Below, piece after piece: positions 58,412 through 64,000 of a DNA stretch of 64,000 bases. The stretch is from Desulfopila sp. IMCC35008. GTDB lineage: Bacteria > Desulfobacterota > Desulfobulbia > Desulfobulbales > Desulfocapsaceae. The stretch covers positions 1,886,501-1,950,500 of the forward strand of contig NZ_CP050700.1 of assembly GCF_010646885.2 (NCBI RefSeq), given 5' to 3'. The notes under the pieces were generated by a model, which saw only the letters and a program-made list of their open reading frames with translations, did no database searches and was not told the origin of the DNA. The stretch's first letter is position 1; each line of letters starts with the position of its first letter. Made by a program: the position numbers and the translations under genes.

Positions 58412-60973
58412 ATGGACGCTACCAAAAAACGAATCGATAAAGTTCTTTCTGAATCAACCGAACGAGTCCAGGAAGAGATTGGGGCACTGCTCGGTGTCGA
58501 GTTGACCGTTACTCCGATTGACTCTGTTGTTCAAACTAAAGAAGAAATATTTGACAACCTGAAGGGGAAACAGGTTTTTGCGCATGTCGATTACTCTGGA
58601 GATATTGAGGGGGTAGGTGGCCTCATACTCGGACTCAAGGGAGCGATACGTTTGGGTGGCACACTTATTATGCTGCCACCTGCCGAACTTGACGAAGTTG
58701 TGGGACGAGAAGAATATTCTGAGGAACTCGATGATTCGTACGGAGAGATAGCAAATATAATTGCAGGCTCTTACACCAAGGTGTTTGAGGAGATGTATCC
58801 GAAAAAATTCCGGTTTATCAGAAAGGAATTGGAAATCCTGCAACCGATCAATATAGAACCAGACAGTGACGAACCAATACCGGACCAGCCGTATTACAGC
58901 GTAGGGTGTACATTGACGCTGGGTAAGGTGGACCTTGGCCCCATGTATATGCTGATGCCAGCTGTAGCTTTCGGCCTTGTTGAACATGTAGAGGCTCAAC
59001 CAGAAACGCAAGAGGAGGCACCGGTTCAGGCTGAAACAGCGGAAGTTCAGCCTGAGGCAGAAAGTGATGAGCAGGAGACGCCAGACGAGCCTGTAGCAGA
59101 GCAAAAGAAGCCAATCGACAAAGCGAAACACCTGAAACGTGTGCAGAAAATCCTTGCTGAGTGTGGTGATCGACTGACGGAAGAAGTCTCAGCATTATTG
59201 GGAGCACAGGTCTCTTTTGAGGAGTTTGAGACAACCTATATCTCCAAGGAGGATTTTTTCTTTGAAGAGGTGGACGGTAAGCAGGTGATGGCTCATCTGG
59301 ATGTCACCGGTGATAATCCAGGAAATTCCTACCTCTATTTTGGCCTGAAGGGTGCAATTCATCTCGGTGGTACACTTATCATGCTGCCACCTGCTGAACT
59401 TGATAATACCTGCAGCGCCGAGGATTTTACTGAAGATATAACTGACGCCTATGGTGAGATAGCCAATATAATTACCGGCGCAATTTCATTGGTTTTTGAA
59501 GAGCAGTATCCGGAACAGATACGGTTTATAAAGACGGACATTGCTCAGGTTGTGCCTATGAAGGTCGATACTGATTCGGATGAGCCTATACCGAATCAGC
59601 AATATTTCATGATGAGTCTGGCTGCCACAGCCGATGGCAAGGAACTTGGCAAACTCCGGCTGTTATTTCCAGATTATGTTCTCCATCTGGAGCTTGAAGA
59701 GGAGCATCCCGCACAGCCCGAACTTCAAAAAGCAGCTGCAAGTGTCCCTGCACGTGGGGAGGCGCCTCAACAGGAACCGGTATCGGAAACTGCAGGCACT
59801 GAAGACGAACAGGATGAGTCGACTTTAGCGATTGATCCCGATTTTGATCTTGATAAACAAAAAAAGCGCGTTGATAGAATTCTGGAGGAGTGTCGTAGCC
59901 GCACTCAGGCAGAGGTCGGGGAACTACTTGGTGCGGAGATCCAATTGGACGACCTGGATAACAGGCCGGTTTCAAAAGAAGACTTTTTCTTCGATGAGTT
60001 GAGTGGCAAGCAGGTACTTGCCAATATGGATGTAGTTGGCGATGTTGAGGGGAAGAGTTATCTGTTTGTCAGCCTCAAGGATGCGATCCATACCGGTGGT
60101 GTGCTGATTATGCTGCCATCGGCAGAGCTTGAGAACACTGTTGCCGAAGAGGAGTTTAACGATGATGTCGGGGATGCCTATGGCGAGATAGCCAATATCA
60201 TTTCCGGTGTTTATACCGCGGTGTTCGAAGAGCAGTATGTTCAATCGCTACGATTTATAAAAACGGATCTGGCCCTGGTTGTCCCAATGAAGGTTGATCC
60301 TGAATCGGAAGAGCCTATCCCGGATCAACCGTATTATATGAGCGGTATGTCGTTGACCATCGGCGGTGAGAAGAAAGGCAAGGTTCACATGCTCTTTCCG
60401 GCCGAGTTGCTTAAACTTGAGATGTTGGGCCGGGAGGAAGAATTGGCCGAAGCTCAGGCTGCCGCTATTCGGAAGAAAGAATCGGCGGATGCTGGTGGTG
60501 CCACAGAAACTACTGCCCCTCAGGAACCGGTATCCGGCCAGGCTGCAGCAAGCACAGCTGGTGGAGTTGCACCCCCTGCTGCACCTGCAGCGGCTCCGAT
60601 ATCCTATGAACCTGCAGATGTCCTAATTATCAGTGATGCTGATTCAGAAGCTTCCCAGCTTGCAGCAGGTGCCGGGACCAAGGGATTCAGGGTTCGCCGG
60701 ATAGGATATAACGATGATATCCGCAGTGCCTTGACCGGCGAGTTGAAAATTGTCTATCTGGTGATGCGGGAAGTAAATGAGCAGGCCTTTGGTATCGCCA
60801 TCAATGTTCGCGCGTCATCGAACCTGCCAATTGTTGCAGCAGGCCCCGGTTGGACACGTAGCAAGGTGATAAAAGCCGTTAAATATGGGGTGAGTGACAT
60901 CCTGCTCACACCGGCAACAGCTGAGGATGTGGATGAGAATATTACCAATAACCTGACCAAAATGGCAGCGTAA
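58412..60973 (+). CDS. Three tandem CheX-like domains fused to a degenerate receiver
   Basis: 853 residues. Three homologous repeats occupy about 1-190, 236-428 and 480-670. Each carries D-X3-E-X2-N, the CheC/CheX phosphatase pattern: D108/E112/N115, D345/E349/N352, D588/E592/N595, all within YGEIANII. Each also shares GGTLIMLP-AEL (third copy GGVLIMLP), VFEE-Y and DEPIP-Q (EEPIP-Q in the third). Acidic Pro/Ala/Gln linkers separate the repeats. The C-terminal about 115 residues (735-850) fold like a receiver (DVLIISDADSEA, then GVSDILLTP), but the expected phospho-Asp position reads YLVMREV and the conserved Lys is Thr, so it should not be phosphorylated. No membrane segment. A FliA box and cheY-cheX next door point to motility. 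Catalytic activity is not proven. Confidence 0.8.
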   Translation: MDATKKRIDKVLSESTERVQEEIGALLGVELTVTPIDSVVQTKEEIFDNLKGKQVFAHVDYSGDIEGVGGLILGLKGAIRLGGTLIMLPPAELDEVVGREEYSEELDDSYGEIANIIAGSYTKVFEEMYPKKFRFIRKELEILQPINIEPDSDEPIPDQPYYSVGCTLTLGKVDLGPMYMLMPAVAFGLVEHVEAQPETQEEAPVQAETAEVQPEAESDEQETPDEPVAEQKKPIDKAKHLKRVQKILAECGDRLTEEVSALLGAQVSFEEFETTYISKEDFFFEEVDGKQVMAHLDVTGDNPGNSYLYFGLKGAIHLGGTLIMLPPAELDNTCSAEDFTEDITDAYGEIANIITGAISLVFEEQYPEQIRFIKTDIAQVVPMKVDTDSDEPIPNQQYFMMSLAATADGKELGKLRLLFPDYVLHLELEEEHPAQPELQKAAASVPARGEAPQQEPVSETAGTEDEQDESTLAIDPDFDLDKQKKRVDRILEECRSRTQAEVGELLGAEIQLDDLDNRPVSKEDFFFDELSGKQVLANMDVVGDVEGKSYLFVSLKDAIHTGGVLIMLPSAELENTVAEEEFNDDVGDAYGEIANIISGVYTAVFEEQYVQSLRFIKTDLALVVPMKVDPESEEPIPDQPYYMSGMSLTIGGEKKGKVHMLFPAELLKLEMLGREEELAEAQAAAIRKKESADAGGATETTAPQEPVSGQAAASTAGGVAPPAAPAAAPISYEPADVLIISDADSEASQLAAGAGTKGFRVRRIGYNDDIRSALTGELKIVYLVMREVNEQAFGIAINVRASSNLPIVAAGPGWTRSKVIKAVKYGVSDILLTPATAEDVDENITNNLTKMAA

Positions 60974-60989
60974 TAGTAATTACCAGTAA

Positions 60990-62465
60990 CTACCGCTCGA
61001 TCCAGGTTTCGTTTAATTCCTTTTTCTTGATTTTTTCCAATAGAGTTGTACGCTTGAGCCCGAGCAGGCGCGCTGCCTCCTTTTTATTTCCTTCTGATTT
61101 CCGCATAGCCTGGAGGATGAGTTCAGTTTCAAAGCTGTTGATCAGTTCCTTGAAATCAATCTCGCCGTTACTCCAGTCAATAGTTGCATTGTGATCAACA
61201 AGCGGTCGTTCCTGGTTGTCTTCAATCTTGTCTTGAGCCTTATCAACAGGGCTGTTGATCACAGTTTCAATATGATCCCGAAGAGCAAGAAATTTTTCAG
61301 GCAGATCATCAAACTCAACATTTCCTCCACTGTAAAGTATCGACATGTGTTGAATAAGGTTTTCAAGCTCGCGCACATTTCCGCGCCACTCGTAATGGAG
61401 GAGTGCAGCCATTGCGGCAGGGGAGAAGGTATACGGGGCCCGGTTTCTCTTTACCGTATAGTTGTGGATAAAGGTTTCAACCAGTAAGGGAATATCGTCA
61501 CTCCTTTGCTTGAGAGGTGGAATGGAGAGCGGTATTACGCTTAATCGATAGTAAAGGTCTTCCCGGAACTGTCCTTCACTCACCAGCTGTTCAAGATCTC
61601 GATGGGTTGCAGCGAGGATACGAGTGTCAACCGGTGTCGCTTTTAATGCTCCTACTGGCTCGAATTCTTTTTCCTGGAGAACGCGGAGTAATTTGGCCTG
61701 CAAGGCTGGTTTCATGTCTCCAATCTCATCGAGGAAAAGGGTGCCACCGTCTGCGTACTGAATTCTACCGATTTTATTGGCAGTAGCACCGGTGAATGCC
61801 CCCTTGGAATACCCGAACAATTCGCTTTCCAGCAGGTCATCAGGGATGGCTGCACAGTTAACCGGTACAAAGTTCTTCTTATTTCGGTTGCTCTGTAAAT
61901 GAATTGCTTTTGCAACCATCTCCTTACCTGTGCCTGACTCCCCATGGATGAGAACAGTGGATTCATCGTCCTCAGCTACCCTGCAGATGAAATCGAATAA
62001 CTTTTTCATGGGCGCACTGTTGCCGATCATACCATGGAAGGAACCTTGTTTTCGATTTATGGGGTGTTGCAGACTTTTCTTTCTTGTAGCCAGGTGCTCT
62101 ACAGCATGGTTCAGGGTGATGGTCGTTTCTGCGGGCTCGATGGGAGTATGCAGGAAATATCTGATGTCTAATTGAAGCAGTTTGCCAAGGAGTTCTCGTC
62201 GTTTTGTAGGAATGAGCGGGAGAATGACCGTTTCAGGTAAACTTTTGCGCAATGATTTAGCAAGTGCCAGATCAAATCCTGCACGAGCAGCATCGGTATC
62301 CATTACTATTATGTCCGGACAGCCATTTTTAACAAACTTGGTTAATTCCGATGCTGAGGCGGCACGATGTACAGCTGTCTTGAATTCGGATTCGATGTGA
62401 GTGACCAGGGTTCTGCTGTCCGGTGAATCTTGTGCAGCGACGAGTATGGTGAATGTGAAAGGCAT
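60990..62465 (-). CDS. FleQ/FlrC-type sigma54-dependent activator
   Basis: About 491 residues from ATG 62465; a TTG at 62489 would add eight. An N-terminal receiver-like domain (about 1-115) keeps the central DIIVMDTD but lacks the paired acidic residues at its start (ILVAAQD). The AAA+ domain has Walker A GESGTGKE, the sigma54 contact motif ELFGYSKGAFTGA and Walker B GGTLFLDEIGDM. The C-terminal Fis-type HTH has NKKEAARLLGLKRTTLLEKI. It is probably the flagellar master regulator. It converges with the triple CheX-like gene, with 16 bases between their stops. Confidence 0.88.
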   Translation of the reverse strand: MPFTFTILVAAQDSPDSRTLVTHIESEFKTAVHRAASASELTKFVKNGCPDIIVMDTDAARAGFDLALAKSLRKSLPETVILPLIPTKRRELLGKLLQLDIRYFLHTPIEPAETTITLNHAVEHLATRKKSLQHPINRKQGSFHGMIGNSAPMKKLFDFICRVAEDDESTVLIHGESGTGKEMVAKAIHLQSNRNKKNFVPVNCAAIPDDLLESELFGYSKGAFTGATANKIGRIQYADGGTLFLDEIGDMKPALQAKLLRVLQEKEFEPVGALKATPVDTRILAATHRDLEQLVSEGQFREDLYYRLSVIPLSIPPLKQRSDDIPLLVETFIHNYTVKRNRAPYTFSPAAMAALLHYEWRGNVRELENLIQHMSILYSGGNVEFDDLPEKFLALRDHIETVINSPVDKAQDKIEDNQERPLVDHNATIDWSNGEIDFKELINSFETELILQAMRKSEGNKKEAARLLGLKRTTLLEKIKKKELNETWIER

Positions 62466-62580
62466 AAATATTACCGTTATTGCATGCAATTACTGCTGGT
62501 TCGATTCCTTCCTGAGACCAATTGTTGCGGTCGATATCGAGACCTGAGCAATATCCTTTTTCGGATGGGAATTAGTTAAT

Positions 62581-62608
62581 GATGGTGGCGATTCAACAGG
62601 ACACCATC
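62581..62608 (-). terminator. Weak hairpin after the cNMP-binding gene
   Basis: Seven-base arms GATGGTG (62581-62587) and CACCATC (62602-62608). The minus-strand run after it is AT-rich but has no T-run. It might end the upstream gene or lie in the leader of the sigma54 activator. Confidence 0.35.
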
Positions 62609-62610
62609 GG

Positions 62611-63096
62611 TCAGGAATTTTGCATAAGGTCTGCCAGTCTGCTCGATGTTCTTCTCATATAAAGACTGAGCAGACGAGCTACTTTCTGAATAACTTTTAC
62701 TCCTAATTGAGGGGATTTCTCCGTCAAAAGATCAAAACCTTTATCCGTAAGGGTAACCATGATTGTCGGTTGCTTGGCCACGACGGTAGCAGAACGAGGT
62801 GATTTGTCGATAAGTGCCATTTCACCAATTGAATTACCTTTTGTGAGGCGGGCAATAACTATATTTTCACCGCTATCGTTTCGTTTAACAATTTCAAGCA
62901 ATCCCTGGACGACAAAACCCATAAAATCACCTTTATCACCTTCTATGAAAAGGTGTTCGCCTCGCTGAAGTTGAACATAACTCATGTGTTGTGCAAGTAT
63001 TGATAATTCGTCCGAGTTCATGGAATCGAATATTGGTAGACCGACCAGGAAGTTACGAGTTTCTTCTTCAGTCTGGGTTAGTTTATGTTGGCTCAT
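62611..63096 (-). CDS. Stand-alone cyclic-nucleotide-binding domain protein
   Basis: 161 residues made almost entirely of a cNMP-binding beta barrel (about 15-135). The phosphate-binding cassette GEMALIDKSPRSATV includes the conserved Glu and Arg. Unlike Crp/Fnr regulators it has no DNA-binding domain; only one helix follows. It is transcribed toward the sigma54 activator gene, 145 bases downstream. It may act as a ligand-responsive partner protein; the partner is unknown. Confidence 0.88.
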   Translation of the reverse strand: MSQHKLTQTEEETRNFLVGLPIFDSMNSDELSILAQHMSYVQLQRGEHLFIEGDKGDFMGFVVQGLLEIVKRNDSGENIVIARLTKGNSIGEMALIDKSPRSATVVAKQPTIMVTLTDKGFDLLTEKSPQLGVKVIQKVARLLSLYMRRTSSRLADLMQNS

Positions 63097-63340
63097 GTCG
63101 ATTTATATATATAATAATAGTATGTTGCGTCGTAGGTGAAGTATGCCAGGGAAGCCAGGTTGTGAAGTGATTCCTGTATGTCTGAATTTTGACACTCTGA
63201 CTATTGCAACAATATCATATTGTAGAGGGAATTACCAAGAAGGAATTACCTGTCATCTCGATAATTATTGCATCACTTGGTGCGAACATGTCTGTTTAGT
63301 GTCAAATTTTCATCAACCATTAAAAATGTAATTACTTTCA

Positions 63341-63853
63341 ATGCAATATCTATACGTATGTGGGAAAGGGGTTTCCCAGGGTTGGTTCCTTGGTACACTC
63401 CTGTTTCTGATAATGGTGAGTCCATTATCTGCTGAGACCTTGCTAAGCGGAAAAGTAACCAGAGTGATAGATGGTGATTCTTTTATTTTGAAAACAAAAA
63501 AGGTATCTTACGAGGTTCGCTTATGGGGGATAGACTGCCCTGAGTACACCCAACCGTTTGCTTCCGAGGCCAGGGCTATCAGCCGCCATTATCTTGAGGG
63601 GAAAACAATTAAAGTACAGGTGAAGTACCAGGACCGATATGATCGATTTATTGGTCTTGCGACCTACGGCAACGTGAATATTAATCAGAGGTTGGTTGAA
63701 GATGGTGCCGCCTGGGTCTACAAAAGATATTGTCGGGCAGCTATTTGTAGAAAATGGACATCACTTGAGAAGAGAGCACGCGAGTCCGGAACAGGCTTAT
63801 GGCATAGCAGGGACCCAATACCTCCCTGGGAGTGGAGGAAAGAGAAGAAGTGA
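63341..63853 (+). CDS. Secreted thermonuclease-like (SNase) protein
   Basis: 170 residues. A signal peptide covers about 13-31 (ending LSAET). The staphylococcal nuclease fold is shown by VTRVIDGDSF (Ca2+-binding Asp), VRLWGIDCPE and DRYDRFIGL with the catalytic Arg positions, and GAAWVYKRYC. It probably cleaves nucleic acids in the periplasm or outside the cell. Start ATG 63341 has no clear ribosome site. Four cysteines are present, two of them close together. It appears unrelated to the flagellar genes. Confidence 0.88.
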   Translation: MQYLYVCGKGVSQGWFLGTLLFLIMVSPLSAETLLSGKVTRVIDGDSFILKTKKVSYEVRLWGIDCPEYTQPFASEARAISRHYLEGKTIKVQVKYQDRYDRFIGLATYGNVNINQRLVEDGAAWVYKRYCRAAICRKWTSLEKRARESGTGLWHSRDPIPPWEWRKEKK

Positions 63854-63959
63854 GAGGTCGACATGTTCAGTTGACACTCTTCATAAACATATTGTAGGTT
63901 TGTGATTCATAAATAATAATAAACCATACTTTTGATAAATTGATCCGGGGTGAGGAAAT

Positions 63960-64000
63960 ATGAGAATAGCTTTACTTTGCAAATCTGCAGTTGTTGCCGG
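63960..64000 (+). CDS. Start of an unidentified gene, cut by window edge
   Basis: ATG 63960 with GAGG about six bases upstream opens a frame of 13 codons (MRIALLCKSAVVA) that continues past the window. The ribosome site and spacing support a real start. Too short to identify. Confidence 0.5.
   Translation, partial: MRIALLCKSAVVA

Noticed and set aside
58454..59131. A 225-codon open frame on the minus strand opposite the triple CheX-like gene
   Set aside because: It lies wholly inside a strong coding gene, has no domain pattern and reflects the codon bias of the other strand.
1..64000. CRISPR arrays, tRNA or rRNA genes, complete insertion sequences
   Set aside because: I looked for regular direct repeats, cloverleaf-like segments and transposase motifs and saw none convincing.

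Overview
The window reads as a chromosomal segment of a motile Gram-negative bacterium, probably a sulfate- or sulfur-metabolising Desulfobacterota (Desulfobulbales-like). That placement is an inference from gene order and protein style (FliW and CsrA beside flagellin, FlhF/FlhG, a FleQ-like regulator, L- and P-ring genes). No rRNA or other taxonomic marker is present.

Positions 1-10308 are a visibly AT-rich surface-sugar cluster, all on the minus strand. It is transcribed as rfbF, rfbG, an rfbC/ascE-like epimerase, rfbH, an SDR reductase/epimerase, a GT4 glycosyltransferase and then four radical SAM enzymes in a row, the last running off the left edge. The first enzymes build a CDP-4-keto-3,6-dideoxyhexose. 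The epimerase plus SDR pair suggests an ascarylose-type L-sugar. A roughly 0.9 kb gene-poor gap follows.

Positions 11211-57080 are an almost complete flagellar supercluster, nearly all on the minus strand. In transcription order: a secreted TPR protein, flgB, flgC, fliE, fliF, fliG, fliH, fliI, fliJ, motE-like, fliK, flgD, flgE, motA, motB, fliL, fliM, fliN, fliO, fliP, fliQ, fliR, flhB, flhA, flhF, flhG, fliA, a small membrane protein, flgF, flgG, flgA, flgH, flgI, flgJ, a DUF5610-like gene, flgM, flgN, flgK, flgL, csrA, fliW, flagellin 2, flagellin 1, flaG, fliD, fliS and a fliT-like gene. The one plus-strand gene inside it, between the two flagellins, encodes a TPR-GT41-FkbM fusion likely to modify flagellin.

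Positions 57306-64000 hold cheY, cheX and a large plus-strand protein with three tandem CheX-like domains fused to a degenerate receiver. Then come a minus-strand FleQ/FlrC-type sigma54 activator, a cNMP-binding protein, a secreted nuclease and the first codons of one more gene.

Regulation can be read in part. Four strong FliA (sigma28) boxes of the form TAAA-N16-(G/A/T)CCGAWAW precede flagellin 1, flagellin 2, the flgM-flgN-flgK-flgL operon and the triple CheX-like gene. Both flagellins carry a CsrA consensus in a hairpin loop over the ribosome binding site, and csrA-fliW sits between flgL and flagellin 2 with its own sigma70 promoter. This points to a FliW-CsrA-flagellin feedback circuit. 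The best candidate for something undescribed is the triple CheX-like/pseudo-receiver protein, followed by the tandem radical SAM array attached to the dideoxysugar pathway.
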